A stretch of 64,000 bases of DNA from Bradyrhizobium genosp. L (GTDB lineage Bacteria; Pseudomonadota; Alphaproteobacteria; Rhizobiales; Xanthobacteraceae): NCBI RefSeq assembly GCF_015624485.1, contig NZ_CP061378.1:2170001-2234000 (forward strand). Direction: 5' to 3'. The notes under the pieces are model-generated. The model did no database searches. It had not been told where the DNA came from and worked only from the letters and a program-made list of their open reading frames with translations. The translations under genes and the position numbers were made by a program. The stretch's first letter is position 1; the number at the start of each line of letters is the position of its first letter. Of the stretch, positions 8,670 to 18,737 are shown piece by piece.

Positions 8670-10709
8670 ATGTACACGATTGGCGTAGACGTCGGCGGCA
8701 CCTACACCGACCTGGTTGCCACGGATCAATCCGGGCGTACCGTGTTCGCGAAATCACCCTCCACGCCGGCCGATCAGTCGATCGGCGTGATGGCGGGATT
8801 GGAGGAACTGGCGCGCCGTCTCGGCGTGACGCGCGCCGCGATGCTGGCCGCGACCGATCGGCTGGTGCACGGCACGACGGTTGCGACCAACGCGCTCTTG
8901 GAGCGCAAGGGTGCAAGAGTCGCGCTGCTCACCACCGAAGGCCATCGCGACGTGGTCGAGATGCGCGAGGGACTGAAGCCGGATCGCTACGATCTGCGCA
9001 CGCCGCCGCCGGAGCCGCTGGTGCCGCGCGAGCGCCGTTTTGGTGTCCGCGAGCGGCTGAAGGCCGACGGCAGCGCGGCCATTCCGCTCGATGATGGCGC
9101 GCTCGGCGATCTCATCGCCGAGGTGAGGCGGTCCGGCGCGAGTTCGATCGCGGTCTGCTTCCTGCACGCCTATCTCAATCCGGCGCACGAGATGGCCGCA
9201 GTCGAACGGCTGACGAAGGAGCTGCCTGAAGTCAGCATCTCGCGCTCCAGTGACGTGCTGCCGCAGATCAAGGAATATGAACGGGTCTCGACCACGATCG
9301 TGAACGCCTATGTTCAGCCTACGGTGCAGCGCTATCTCACCAATCTGGAGATGAGCCTCACTGAGGCCGGCTTTGCCGGCTCGCTGTTCGTCGTGCTGTC
9401 GCATGGCGGCATGGCACCGGTGGAGGAGGCCTCGCGGCTTGCCGCGGGCACGGTGCTATCGGGGCCGGCCGGCGGCATTTCCGGGAGCCGCCGCTGCGCG
9501 GATCTCCTCGGCATTCCCGATCTGGTGCCGTTCGACATGGGCGGCACCTCGACCGACATTTCCCTCATTGCCGACGGCCAGGCCTCGCTCTCCGCCGATG
9601 GCATGCTGGCCGGCCAGCGCATCGCGTTGCGCAGCCTCGATATCGCCAGCATCGCTGCCGGCGGCGGCTCGATCGCCAGTGTCGATGGCGGCCGCACGCT
9701 GCGGGTGGGACCGGAAAGCGCGGGCTCGGTGCCGGGCCCCGCCTGCTACGGCAATGGCGGCCTGGCTGCCACCGTCACCGACGCCAATGTCGTGCTCGGC
9801 TATCTCGATGCGAGTGCCTTCATGGGCGGCGCGCGGCCGCTCGATCGTGCGGCGTCGGAAGCCGCGGTTGATCGGATCGCGCAAGCGCTCGAGCTGTCGC
9901 GGATCGAGGCAGCCGCCGGCATCTACAAGATGATCAACCTGAAGATGGCCGACGGCATCCGCCTGATGACATTGCGCCGCGGCGTCGATCCGCGAAAGTT
10001 CGCGCTGCTGAGCTTTGGCGGCGCCGCCGGCATGCACGCCGCCGAAGTCGCGCGCGAGCTCGAGATCAGGCGCATCATCGTGCCGACGGTCGCCTCGGTG
10101 CTGTCGGCCTGGGGCATGCTGACCAGCGACCTGCGCTACGAGGTCAGCCGCACCCATTATGGTGCGGGCCGGATTTCCGCCGACGAGGTCCGGACGCTGT
10201 TCGCGGCCCTGGAGGAACAGGCCGCCGGCCGGCTGCGGTCCTGGTTCAAGGGCGAACTCGCGATCGAGCGTTCGGCCGAGATGCGCTATGGCGAGCAGGT
10301 GTTCGAGATCGACGTGCCGCTCGGCGACCTCGATCTCGGCGCCGCAGATCTGGTCGCGCAAATCGAGGACCGCTTCCATCGCCGTCACGAGGAGTTGTAC
10401 ACCTATGCCTCGCGCGGGCAGGAGGTGGTGTTCGTCAACGCCCGCGTCGCCGCGGTCGGCAAGGTTGCCCCGCAGGGCAGCGATGTCGGTGCGGTCACGT
10501 CGACCGCCCCATGCGCGCCGCGCGGCAAGCGGCAGGCCTGGCTCGGTGCCTGGCGCGAGGTGCCGGTCTATGCGCTCGACGATCTCAGGCCGGGCCATAC
10601 GCTCGCCGGTCCTGCGATCATCGAAGCGGAGACCACGACGGTGCTGGTCGACACTGGCGACCGGGTCACGGTCAATCCGCTGGGCTGGCTCGACATAACA
10701 TTGCGCTGA
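8670..10709 (+). CDS. hyuA: Hydantoinase A/oxoprolinase family subunit
   Basis: A 679-residue ATP-binding partner of HyuB, beginning six bases after its stop. The N-terminus GVDVGGTYTDLV is the phosphate-binding loop of the hydantoinase A/actin-like fold. VHGTTVATNALLERKGARVAL near residue 67 and VPFDMGGTSTDISL near 287 are the second and third nucleotide-binding segments, and LSFGGAAGMHA lies near 448. It probably forms a hetero-oligomer with HyuB to open a cyclic amide or activate a carbonyl compound. Length is normal for the family. The following binding-protein gene suggests uptake of the substrate. Confidence 0.9.
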   Translation: MYTIGVDVGGTYTDLVATDQSGRTVFAKSPSTPADQSIGVMAGLEELARRLGVTRAAMLAATDRLVHGTTVATNALLERKGARVALLTTEGHRDVVEMREGLKPDRYDLRTPPPEPLVPRERRFGVRERLKADGSAAIPLDDGALGDLIAEVRRSGASSIAVCFLHAYLNPAHEMAAVERLTKELPEVSISRSSDVLPQIKEYERVSTTIVNAYVQPTVQRYLTNLEMSLTEAGFAGSLFVVLSHGGMAPVEEASRLAAGTVLSGPAGGISGSRRCADLLGIPDLVPFDMGGTSTDISLIADGQASLSADGMLAGQRIALRSLDIASIAAGGGSIASVDGGRTLRVGPESAGSVPGPACYGNGGLAATVTDANVVLGYLDASAFMGGARPLDRAASEAAVDRIAQALELSRIEAAAGIYKMINLKMADGIRLMTLRRGVDPRKFALLSFGGAAGMHAAEVARELEIRRIIVPTVASVLSAWGMLTSDLRYEVSRTHYGAGRISADEVRTLFAALEEQAAGRLRSWFKGELAIERSAEMRYGEQVFEIDVPLGDLDLGAADLVAQIEDRFHRRHEELYTYASRGQEVVFVNARVAAVGKVAPQGSDVGAVTSTAPCAPRGKRQAWLGAWREVPVYALDDLRPGHTLAGPAIIEAETTTVLVDTGDRVTVNPLGWLDITLR

Positions 10710-10804
10710 GGCGGAACTCTGCCATCAACATTTCATTTTTCCGGCGTTGCCTTGGGCGATAAGGTCGGATCGCGCGGGAGGAGCGCCGGCACGCGCCGGC
10801 GTTT

Positions 10805-12049
10805 GTGGCGATGTTGATGCAAACAAGACAACAAACGACGCTTTCGATCATCCTCGTCTTCGCCGCGCTGCTGGCAGCTGCGCCTTTGCGCGCGCAACAG
10901 GCCGCGGAGGCCGCCACCGGCGAAATCCGTGTCGGCAATGTCATGCCCTACACCGGTCCGCTCGCGGCATTCGCGACCATCGGGCGTGCGGAAGCCGCCT
11001 ATTTCGACATGATCAACGAGCGCGGCGGCATCAATGGCCGCAAGATCAAGTTCGTCTCGGTCGATGACAGCTCCAATCCGAACACCGCGATGGAGCAGAC
11101 CCGCGATCTCGTCGAGAAGCAGAACGTGGCGCTGATGTTCGGCTCGTTCGGCACGCCGAGCAATCTCGCCGTGCGAAAATACCTCAACGAGAAGAAGATC
11201 CCGCAGCTGTTCGTCGCCTCCGGCGACGAGGAGTGGGCACATCCGAAGACCTACCCCTGGACCATGGGCTGGCAACCGACCTTCCGCGCCGAGGGGCGGA
11301 TCTACGCCAACTACATCCAGGCCGCCTATCCCGGCCGCAAGATCGCGGTGCTCTGGCAGAACGACCAGTTCGGCCGCGACCTGTTCCGCGGATTGCAGGA
11401 AGGGCTCGGCGACACCGCCGGCATGATCGTCGCCGATCTCGCCTTCGACGCCTCCGAGACCAGGATCGAGAACGAGCTCAGCATCCTGAAGAACTCCGGC
11501 GCCGAGATACTGGTGTTCGACGGCGCGCCGGCGATCGCGGCGCGCGCGATCCGCGTCGTCGCCGAGATGGACTGGCACCCGGTGTTCATCCTCGACAATG
11601 CGTCGGCCTCGATCGCCAGCGCCTTGCAGCCGGCAGGCCTTCAGAATTCGCTCGGCGTGATCTCGACCTCGTTCCTCAAGGACGCCGGCGACGCCTCCTG
11701 GCGGAACGATCCGCAGATCAAGGCGTGGGACGCCTTCATGGACCGATACTTCCCCGATGGCGACAAGGACGACATCTACGCCGTGTTCGGCTACGCCGCG
11801 GCCGACACCCTGTTCCAGGTGCTTCGGCAATGCGGCGCCGATTTCTCGCGCGACAACATCATGCGGCAGGCGGCATCGCTGAAGGACTACCACAGCCCGA
11901 TCGCGCTGCCGGGGATCGTGATCAACACCGGCCCGCAGGATTTCCGTCCGATCAAGCAGATGCGGCTGGTGCAGTTCGACGGCAATGCCTGGCAGCCGAT
12001 CGGCGACGTGATCGAGAGCGCATTCACGCCGGTGCGGGAGGATAATTAG
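10805..12049 (+). CDS. LivJ-type ABC transporter substrate-binding protein
   Basis: The 414-residue protein has a signal peptide ending near LRAQQ and then the type I periplasmic binding fold: IRVGNVMPYTGPLAAFATIG, YFDMINERGGINGRKIKFV and VALMFGSFGTPSNLAVRKY. This family binds branched-chain amino acids, urea, aromatic acids and other small molecules. Starts GTG 10805, ATG 10811 and ATG 10817 are all possible. GGGAGGAG at 10777-10784 is rather far away, and a GCCGGC/GCCGGC hairpin (10787-10802) lies between and might bring it closer. No permease or ATPase gene is next to it, so it may be an orphan serving another Liv system or the hydantoinase pair. Confidence 0.88.
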   Translation: MAMLMQTRQQTTLSIILVFAALLAAAPLRAQQAAEAATGEIRVGNVMPYTGPLAAFATIGRAEAAYFDMINERGGINGRKIKFVSVDDSSNPNTAMEQTRDLVEKQNVALMFGSFGTPSNLAVRKYLNEKKIPQLFVASGDEEWAHPKTYPWTMGWQPTFRAEGRIYANYIQAAYPGRKIAVLWQNDQFGRDLFRGLQEGLGDTAGMIVADLAFDASETRIENELSILKNSGAEILVFDGAPAIAARAIRVVAEMDWHPVFILDNASASIASALQPAGLQNSLGVISTSFLKDAGDASWRNDPQIKAWDAFMDRYFPDGDKDDIYAVFGYAAADTLFQVLRQCGADFSRDNIMRQAASLKDYHSPIALPGIVINTGPQDFRPIKQMRLVQFDGNAWQPIGDVIESAFTPVREDN

Positions 12050-12070
12050 GGGCGCAATGTGTGGGTTATG

Positions 12071-12193
12071 CGTCGTCCCGGCGAAGGCCGGGACCCATTA
12101 CCCCGAATGACAATTGTTGCGCCATGCTGGGGCCACAGCCTGCCTCAACGACGCAATCCTGTGTTATGGGTCCCGGCCTTCGCCGGGACGACG
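12071..12193. repeat. Paired-arm palindromic repeat, copy 1
   Basis: Arms of 28 bases at 12071-12098 and 12166-12193 are perfect reverse complements, and each arm itself forms a CCCGGC-gaag-GCCGGG hairpin. The centre has the shared GCTGGGGCCACAG. It lies between convergent genes (binding protein and enolase-family enzyme) and could act as a bidirectional mRNA end. Four more copies occur in this window. Confidence 0.85.
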
Positions 12194-12220
12194 ATGGGGT
12201 TGGCGGCGTCGCCATAACCG

Positions 12221-13435
12221 CTACTTCTTCGACCCATAGTTCAACAGCCCGCCCTTGTTCTTCGGCGGATGCGCGCGCAGGCCTTCCTCGTTCGGCTCGG
12301 TGCCCCAGCCCGGGCGATCCGGGATCACGAGATGGCCGTCGACGAATTCGGGTACATGGGTGAACAGCTCGTGGTCCCAGGCCAGCCGGTCGATGTCGGT
12401 CTCCATGATCCGCAGATTCGGCACCGCCGCGCAGAAATGCGCATTCATCATGCTGCAGAGGTGGCCGTAGAAATTATGCGGCGCGACGTTGACCTCGAAA
12501 TGTTCGGCGGCGGCCGCGATCTTCATCGACTGCCACACCCCGTTCCACGGCGTGTCGATGATCGCGACGTCCATCGCCTGCTCGCTGAAATAGGGCAGGA
12601 ATTCGCGCAGGCCCAGGAGCGTCTCGCAGGAAGAGATCGGATGCGGGCTCTGGCGGCGGATGTAGCCGAGCGCTTGCGGGTTGAAGGTGTCGATCTCGAC
12701 CCAGAACATGTCCATGTCGGCGATGGCGCGCAGGATCTTCAGGTAGCCCTCGGTCTTGGCGTTGAAGTTGAGGTCGAGTAGCAGATCTACATCCGGCCCC
12801 GCGCCGTCGCGGATCGCCTCCAGATGCATGCAGAGATTGCGCAGCACTGCACGATCGACATTGATCTCCGGCATGAACGGCGAGCCGAAGCCGGGGCGCC
12901 AGCCCTGTGGCTTGCCGTCGGCGTAGACGAAGATGTTGGTCTTCATCGCCGAGAACTTCTTCTCGCGCACCTCAGCCCCGATCGCCTTGACCCCGTCGAG
13001 ATCGGTGATGGCGGGCTTGTACCAATCCGGATGATTGATGCGCCAGGTCGCGCAATGCGACCAGTAGACCCGGACACGATCGCGGATCTTGCCGCCGAGC
13101 AGCTCATAGCAGGGCACGCCGAGCGCCTTGGCCTTGACGTCGAGCAGCGCGTTCTCGATCGCGCCGAGCGCCAGCGCGACCACGCCGCCGGCAGCCGGCC
13201 GTGTCGCCGCGAACAACTCGACATAGATCCGCTCATGCTCGAACGCATTCTTGCCGACCACCCGCGCCGACAGCCGTTCGATTGCCGCGGTGACGCCGGG
13301 CGCGCCAAAGCCCTCATCATATTCGCTCCAGCCGACCAGTCCGTCCGCGGTCGTCACCTTGACGAAGTGATAGTTTCGCCAGCCGGCATCGCAGGCGAGC
13401 GTTTCGACGCTTTTGATCGTGGTGGCCTTGGTCAT
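12221..13435 (-). CDS. Mandelate racemase/muconate lactonizing enzyme family protein
   Basis: The 404-residue product belongs to the enolase superfamily, which removes a proton next to a carboxylate with help of Mg2+. The N-terminal capping domain covers about residues 1-135 and the barrel the rest. Likely metal ligands are Asp in LLLDLNFN, Glu in FWVEIDT and Glu in SSCETLLG. Lys in AMKTN and His in VAPHNFYG are candidate acid/base residues. Many relatives are sugar-acid dehydratases, but the substrate here is open. It is divergent from the acyl-CoA carboxylase gene with 187 bases between them. Confidence 0.85.
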   Translation of the reverse strand: MTKATTIKSVETLACDAGWRNYHFVKVTTADGLVGWSEYDEGFGAPGVTAAIERLSARVVGKNAFEHERIYVELFAATRPAAGGVVALALGAIENALLDVKAKALGVPCYELLGGKIRDRVRVYWSHCATWRINHPDWYKPAITDLDGVKAIGAEVREKKFSAMKTNIFVYADGKPQGWRPGFGSPFMPEINVDRAVLRNLCMHLEAIRDGAGPDVDLLLDLNFNAKTEGYLKILRAIADMDMFWVEIDTFNPQALGYIRRQSPHPISSCETLLGLREFLPYFSEQAMDVAIIDTPWNGVWQSMKIAAAAEHFEVNVAPHNFYGHLCSMMNAHFCAAVPNLRIMETDIDRLAWDHELFTHVPEFVDGHLVIPDRPGWGTEPNEEGLRAHPPKNKGGLLNYGSKK

Positions 13436-13622
13436 GGTTTCCGCCCGGTCCGTTGTTCGTTGAGGAAGTAGAATAGCGCATCGGCGCGCGGGTCAATCTG
13501 CATAGCGTGCAGGCCCGCGCGCAAATTCCGCAAGCCGGAAGGTCGCGGCGCCGGCAGAGAAGCCCTTGCGTCGCGGCCGCGATCCGACCATGAAGGATCG
13601 TTGAGCCAAACCGGAACCGCCG

Positions 13623-16600
13623 ATGTCCTTCACAAAATTGCTGATTGCCAACCGCGGCGAGATCGCGATCCGCATCGCCCGTGCCGCGAGCGAGAGCGGC
13701 ATCGCCACGGTCGCGATCTATCCGGCCGATGACGCCGCGTCGCTGCATGTCCGCGCAGCCGACGAAGCCCGCGAGATCCCCGGCCACGGCGCACGGGCCT
13801 ATCTCGACATCGAGGAGGTGGTCGCAGCCGCCAAGGCCGCGGGCTGCGATGCGCTGCATCCGGGTTATGGCTTCCTCAGCGAGAACGCAGGCCTTGCGCG
13901 GCGCTGCGCTGCGGAGAAGATCGTTTTTGTCGGTCCGTCGCCGGAGGCGCTCGATCTGTTCGGCGACAAGGCCAGGGCGAAGGCGCTGGCGAAGACATGC
14001 GGCGTGCCGATCATTGCCGGCAGCTCGGGCACAACCTCGCTTGACGAGGCGAAGGCCTTCTTCGCTTCGCTCGGTGCCAACGCTGCCGTGATGATCAAGG
14101 CGATTGCCGGAGGCGGCGGCCGAGGCATGCGCGTGGTCGACGACGCAGGGAAGCTCGCGGAGGCCTATGCGCGCTGCCAGTCGGAGACCAAGGCCGCGTT
14201 CGGCAACGACGCTGTTTATGTCGAGCGGCTGATCCGCAAGGCACGCCATATCGAGGTGCAGATCATCGGCGATCGTCATGGCGCGATCTCTCATCTCTGG
14301 GAACGCGAATGCACCATCCAGCGCCGCAACCAGAAACTGATCGAGGTGGCGCCGAGCCCATCGCTGAACGATGCCTTGCGTGCGCGCATCATCGAGGCCG
14401 CGAAGCAGCTCGCCAGCGCCGCGCGCTACAACAATCTCGGCACCTTCGAATTCCTGGTCGATGACGAGGCGGACGATGGCGAGGGCGCCTTCGCCTTCAT
14501 CGAGGCCAATCCGCGGTTGCAGGTCGAGCACACCGTCACCGAAGCGGTGCTCGGCGTCGACCTGGTACGCGCACAGCTTGCGGTGGCGGCCGGCGCGACG
14601 CTTTCCTCGCTTGGGCTGGCGCAATCGGCCGTGCCGTTGCCGCGCGGCTACGCGATGCAGCTCCGCGTCAATATGGAGGTGATGGACGAGACCGGCGCCA
14701 CCAGGCCGACCGGCGGCACGCTCAGCGTGTTCGACCTGCCGTCCGGACCCGGCGTCCGCGTCGATACTTTCGGCTATTCCGGCTATCGCACCAGTGCCGC
14801 GTTCGACTCGCTGCTGGCAAAAGTCATCGTGCATTCGCCGAGCCCAAAATGGCCTGACGTGGTGCATAAGGCGGCGCGCGCCTTGCGGGAATTCCGCATC
14901 GGCGGCGTTGCCACCAACATCCCGTTGCTCGGCGCGGTGCTCGCGCATCAGAGCTTTGTCCGGAACAAGATCAACACGAGCTTCATCGATACCCATGTTG
15001 CAGCGCTGGTTGGCGCAGCCAGCGAGCATGTCGCGCCATTGATCGCGGTGAGTGAGGCGGCCGCATCCAGGGCCGCTGCGGAGGCGGCGCCGGAAGGATC
15101 GCTCCCGGTGCCGGCGCCGCTGCAGGGCACGATTGTCGAGATCGAGGTCGCGGAGGGTGATCTGGTCCGTCCGGGCCAGCAGATCGCCGTGCTGGAATCC
15201 ATGAAGATGGAGCATCTGGTCATCGCACCGCAGGGCGGCCGGGTGACGAAGATCGCGGGCGGGCCTGGCGTCACGCTGATGCATGGCGAGCCGATCCTGT
15301 TCCTGGAGCCGGCCGAGGTCGACGGCCACACCGCGGAGCAGGAGGCCGCAATCGACCTCGATCACATCCGGCCTGACCTTGCCGAGCTCGTCGCGCGCAA
15401 GGCGATCACCCTGGACGAGAACCGCCCGGCCTCGGTCGAGCGCCGCCGCAAGACCAACCAGCGCACCGCGCGCGAGAACGTCGCTCATCTGGTCGACGAC
15501 GGCTCGTTCGTCGAATACGGCTCGCTCGCGATCGCAGCCCAACGCCGCCGCCGTAAGGTCGAAGACCTCATCAAGAACACGCCGGCCGACGGCCTGATCG
15601 CCGGCGTCGCAACCGTCAATGCGAAAGACTTCGGCCCCGAAGGCGCGCGCTGCATGGTGATTGCGTACGACTACACCGTGCTGGCGGGCACCCAGGGCCA
15701 CATGAACCACAAGAAGATCGACCGCATGCTCACGCTGGCGGAACAGTGGCGGCTTCCGCTGGTGTTCTACGCCGAGGGCGGCGGCGGCCGTCCCGGCGAT
15801 ACCGATCGGCTCGGGATGACCGGGCTCGACGGTCCGTCCTTCGTGCAGTTCGCAAAGCTTTCCGGCCTGGTGCCCGTGATCGGCATCGTTTCCGGCTATT
15901 GCTTCGCCGGCAACGCCGCGATGCTCGGCGTCTGCGACGTCATCATCGCGACCAAAAATGCCTCGATCGGCATGGGCGGACCCGCGATGATCGAGGGCGG
16001 CGGGCTTGGCGTCTATCATGCGGCCGAGGTCGGCCCTGTCAGTTTCCAGTCACCGAACGGCGTGATCGACATCCTGGTCGAGGACGAAGCCGAGGCGACC
16101 ACGATGGCGCAGAAATACCTCGCCTACTTCCAGGGCGCGGTGCAGGGCTGGAAAGCGCCGGACCAGCGGCTGCTGCGCCGCGCGATCCCGGAGAATCGGC
16201 TGCGCGTCTACGACATCCGCAACGTCATCGATCTCCTCGCCGACGAGGGCTCGGTGCTGGAGCTCCGCCGCGAGTTCGGCGTCGGCATGATCACCGCCTT
16301 GATCCGCATCGAGGGCAAGCCATTCGGCCTGATCGCCAACAATCCAAAACATCTCGGCGGCGCGATCGATGCCGCGGCCGGCGACAAGGCGGCGCGCTTC
16401 ATGCAGCTCTGCGACGCCTTCGACATCCCGCTGATCTCGCTGTGCGACACGCCGGGCTTCATGGTTGGCCCCGAGGCCGAAAAGACCGCGATCGTGCGCC
16501 ACGTCGCGCGCATGTTCGTGACCGGCGCGAGCCTGACCGTGCCGTTGTTCGGCATCGTGCTGCGCAAGGGCTACGGCCTCGGCGCACAATCGATGATCGG

Positions 16601-16922
16601 CGGCGGCTTCCACGCCTCGTTCTTCACGGTGGCCTGGCCGACCGGCGAATTCGGCGGCATGGGCCTGGAAGGCTACGTCCGCCTCGGCTTCCGCAAGGAG
16701 ATGGAGGCGATCGAGGATCCGGTCGAGCGGGAGAAATATTTCCAGACCAAGGTCGCCGAACTCTACGCCAACGGCAAGGCGGTCTCGATCGCCTCCGTGC
16801 TCGAGATCGACGAGGTGATCGACCCCGCCGAGACCAGGCACTGGATCATGAGCGGCCTGCGCTCGGTGCCGAAGCCCGAGCCGCGCACGACGCGCAAGCG
16901 GCCGTGCATCGATGCGTGGTGA
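13623..16922 (+). CDS. Single-chain biotin-dependent acyl-CoA carboxylase
   Basis: This 1099-residue protein joins all three activities of an acyl-CoA carboxylase. Residues 1-445 are biotin carboxylase (LLIANRGEIAIRI, ATP-grasp GGGGRGMR near 164, EANPRLQVEHTVTE). Residues 500-565 are the biotin carrier with ESMKMEH, Lys528 being the biotin site. Residues 570-1085 are carboxyltransferase (GYCFAGNAAMLG, CDTPGFMVGPEAE, GGGFHASFF). It resembles the long single-chain acyl-CoA carboxylases described from mycobacteria and Rhodopseudomonas palustris, which accept long or varied acyl-CoAs. An obvious separate BT domain was not seen. Substrate chain length cannot be inferred. Confidence 0.9.
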   Translation: MSFTKLLIANRGEIAIRIARAASESGIATVAIYPADDAASLHVRAADEAREIPGHGARAYLDIEEVVAAAKAAGCDALHPGYGFLSENAGLARRCAAEKIVFVGPSPEALDLFGDKARAKALAKTCGVPIIAGSSGTTSLDEAKAFFASLGANAAVMIKAIAGGGGRGMRVVDDAGKLAEAYARCQSETKAAFGNDAVYVERLIRKARHIEVQIIGDRHGAISHLWERECTIQRRNQKLIEVAPSPSLNDALRARIIEAAKQLASAARYNNLGTFEFLVDDEADDGEGAFAFIEANPRLQVEHTVTEAVLGVDLVRAQLAVAAGATLSSLGLAQSAVPLPRGYAMQLRVNMEVMDETGATRPTGGTLSVFDLPSGPGVRVDTFGYSGYRTSAAFDSLLAKVIVHSPSPKWPDVVHKAARALREFRIGGVATNIPLLGAVLAHQSFVRNKINTSFIDTHVAALVGAASEHVAPLIAVSEAAASRAAAEAAPEGSLPVPAPLQGTIVEIEVAEGDLVRPGQQIAVLESMKMEHLVIAPQGGRVTKIAGGPGVTLMHGEPILFLEPAEVDGHTAEQEAAIDLDHIRPDLAELVARKAITLDENRPASVERRRKTNQRTARENVAHLVDDGSFVEYGSLAIAAQRRRRKVEDLIKNTPADGLIAGVATVNAKDFGPEGARCMVIAYDYTVLAGTQGHMNHKKIDRMLTLAEQWRLPLVFYAEGGGGRPGDTDRLGMTGLDGPSFVQFAKLSGLVPVIGIVSGYCFAGNAAMLGVCDVIIATKNASIGMGGPAMIEGGGLGVYHAAEVGPVSFQSPNGVIDILVEDEAEATTMAQKYLAYFQGAVQGWKAPDQRLLRRAIPENRLRVYDIRNVIDLLADEGSVLELRREFGVGMITALIRIEGKPFGLIANNPKHLGGAIDAAAGDKAARFMQLCDAFDIPLISLCDTPGFMVGPEAEKTAIVRHVARMFVTGASLTVPLFGIVLRKGYGLGAQSMIGGGFHASFFTVAWPTGEFGGMGLEGYVRLGFRKEMEAIEDPVEREKYFQTKVAELYANGKAVSIASVLEIDEVIDPAETRHWIMSGLRSVPKPEPRTTRKRPCIDAW

Positions 16923-16945
16923 GGTGACGGCGCAACATACTCCGT

Positions 16946-17067
16946 GTCGTCCCGGCGAAGGCCGGGACCCATAACCACCGAAGGTGATTGTTCGGCGACG
17001 CTGGGGCCACAGCTTTCCTCAACGACTAAGACCTGTGGTTATGGGTCCCGGCCTTCGCCGGGACGAC
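16946..17067. repeat. Paired-arm palindromic repeat, copy 2
   Basis: Perfect 33-base inverted arms at 16946-16978 and 17035-17067, each with the CCCGGC-gaag-GCCGGG hairpin and ending in ATAACCAC. The centre contains GCTGGGGCCACAG as in copies 1 and 4. It separates the ends of the convergent carboxylase and monooxygenase genes. Confidence 0.88.
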
Positions 17068-17105
17068 GGCGGTGATGCGGTCCGCGTTTCGCGTCAATAC
17101 GAACG

Positions 17106-18737
17106 TTACCCCACCCTCAACTCCACATACCCCTTCGCCGCAACCGCGTCGCATCTTGCCCGATACGCCGGCGCGCTGCCGCTGTAGCGGGCGACGATGC
17201 GGGTTTGCTTGCCGTCGACGTTGCGGTTGATGCCGGTCATCCAGGAGTCGATCTCGTTGGAGAGCAGGCCGACGCCGAGCGCCTTGACGTGATCTGTCCA
17301 GTCAGCGGTGCCCTCCGGCGTCGCGTCGAGGAAGGTCAGGCCCTTCGCTTGGGCAAACCGCATCAGGCCGGTGACCCAGTCGACGCTGTATTCGATGCTG
17401 CGCGGGATGTTGCCGAGTGCGGTGTGCGGGCCCATCAGCATCATCATGTTGGGGAAGCCGTCGACCATCAGTCCGAGATAGGTTTCCGGGCCGTGTTGCC
17501 ACTTCTCCTTCAATCGCGTGCCGCGCGCGCCTCTGAAGTCGATCTTGTCGAAGCTGCCGGTGATGGCGTCGAACCCGGTGGCATAGATGATGATGTCGAA
17601 CGCGTAGTCCTTCTCGCTGGTTCGGATACCCTCGGGCGTGACCCGTTCGATCGGCGTCTCCTTGAGATCGACCAGCTCGACATTGTCGCGGTTGTAGACC
17701 TCGTAATAGAAGGTCTCGAGCGGCACGCGCCGCGTGCCAAAGCCGTGATTCCTGGGGATCAGCTTTTCCGCGACCGCCTGGTCCTTGACGCGCTCGCGGA
17801 TTTTTCGGGCCACGAAATCGCTGATCGTGGCGTTCGCCTTGCGGTCGATCAGGATGTCCTTGAAATTGCCCTGCCAGATGCCGAAGCCGCGTTCGCCATA
17901 TAGCCGCTCGTAATTCGCCTCGCGCTCCTCGTCGGAGACCTCGAATGCGCCGCGGGTATCGGGCGTATGGACGAAGCAAGCAAAGGTCTCCTGGCAGCGC
18001 GCGAACATCTCGGGATAGCCGGCCTTGATCCTGGCCTGCATCTCCGCGTCGATCTTGCCGTTGTGCAGCGGCGCGGCCCAGTTCGGCGTGCGCTGGAACA
18101 CGGTGAGGTGCCCAACCTCGCTCGCGATGGTCTGGATGGTCTGGATCCCGGTCGCGCCGGTGCCGATCACCGCGACGCGCTTGCCGGCAAAATCCACTTT
18201 CTGCTTCGGCCAGCGCGCGGTGTGGAAGGACTGGCCCTTGAAGCTGTCGAGGCCCTCGATGCGCGGCAAGGTCGGCGTCGACAGCGGCCCGATCGCGGTG
18301 ATCAGGAAGCGGCAACTGTGGCGCGCGCCGCTTTCAAGCGTGACCTCCCAGCTCCGCGTCGCGTCCTGGTAGCTTGCGGCGGTGACGCGGCTCTCGAACT
18401 GGATATCGCGGCGCAGATCGAACTTGTCGGCGACAAAATTGCAGTAGCGCAAGGTTTCCGGCTGGCCGGCGAAATGCTCGGACCACTCCCATTCCTGCAG
18501 CAATTCCTTCGAGAAGGAGTAGCCGTAGGAATAGCTTTCGGAATCGAAACGCGCGCCGGGATACCTGTTCCAGTACCAGGTGCCGCCGACGCCGGTGCCG
18601 GCCTCGAACACGCGCGTCCTGAGGCCGAGCTCGCGCAGCCGGTAGAGCTGGTACATGCCAGACAACCCGGCGCCGATGATGATGACGTCGTAGTCCGGCG
18701 CAGCCGTCTCGATCTGATCCTGGCGCGGTGCGGCCAC
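17106..18737 (-). CDS. Flavin-binding Baeyer-Villiger-type monooxygenase
   Basis: I chose the GTG at 18737 (543 residues) because GGGGAG lies nine bases upstream and the first dinucleotide fold starts soon after; longer starts add only low-complexity residues. VIIIGAGLSGMY near residue 18 binds FAD, GGTWYWNRYPGARFD follows, FKGQSFHTARWP near 160 is the Baeyer-Villiger fingerprint F-x-G-x(3)-H-x(3)-W-P, and VAVIGTGATGIQ binds NADPH. The reaction is insertion of oxygen next to a ketone, or sulfoxidation or N-oxidation, with O2 and NADPH. The substrate is unknown. It is divergent from the GMC oxidoreductase gene. Confidence 0.9.
   Translation of the reverse strand: MAAPRQDQIETAAPDYDVIIIGAGLSGMYQLYRLRELGLRTRVFEAGTGVGGTWYWNRYPGARFDSESYSYGYSFSKELLQEWEWSEHFAGQPETLRYCNFVADKFDLRRDIQFESRVTAASYQDATRSWEVTLESGARHSCRFLITAIGPLSTPTLPRIEGLDSFKGQSFHTARWPKQKVDFAGKRVAVIGTGATGIQTIQTIASEVGHLTVFQRTPNWAAPLHNGKIDAEMQARIKAGYPEMFARCQETFACFVHTPDTRGAFEVSDEEREANYERLYGERGFGIWQGNFKDILIDRKANATISDFVARKIRERVKDQAVAEKLIPRNHGFGTRRVPLETFYYEVYNRDNVELVDLKETPIERVTPEGIRTSEKDYAFDIIIYATGFDAITGSFDKIDFRGARGTRLKEKWQHGPETYLGLMVDGFPNMMMLMGPHTALGNIPRSIEYSVDWVTGLMRFAQAKGLTFLDATPEGTADWTDHVKALGVGLLSNEIDSWMTGINRNVDGKQTRIVARYSGSAPAYRARCDAVAAKGYVELRVG

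Noticed and set aside
13317..16019. Long open frame on the minus strand opposite the acyl-CoA carboxylase
   Set aside because: High-GC antisense frame, no recognisable domain, and it lies opposite a gene with clear motifs.
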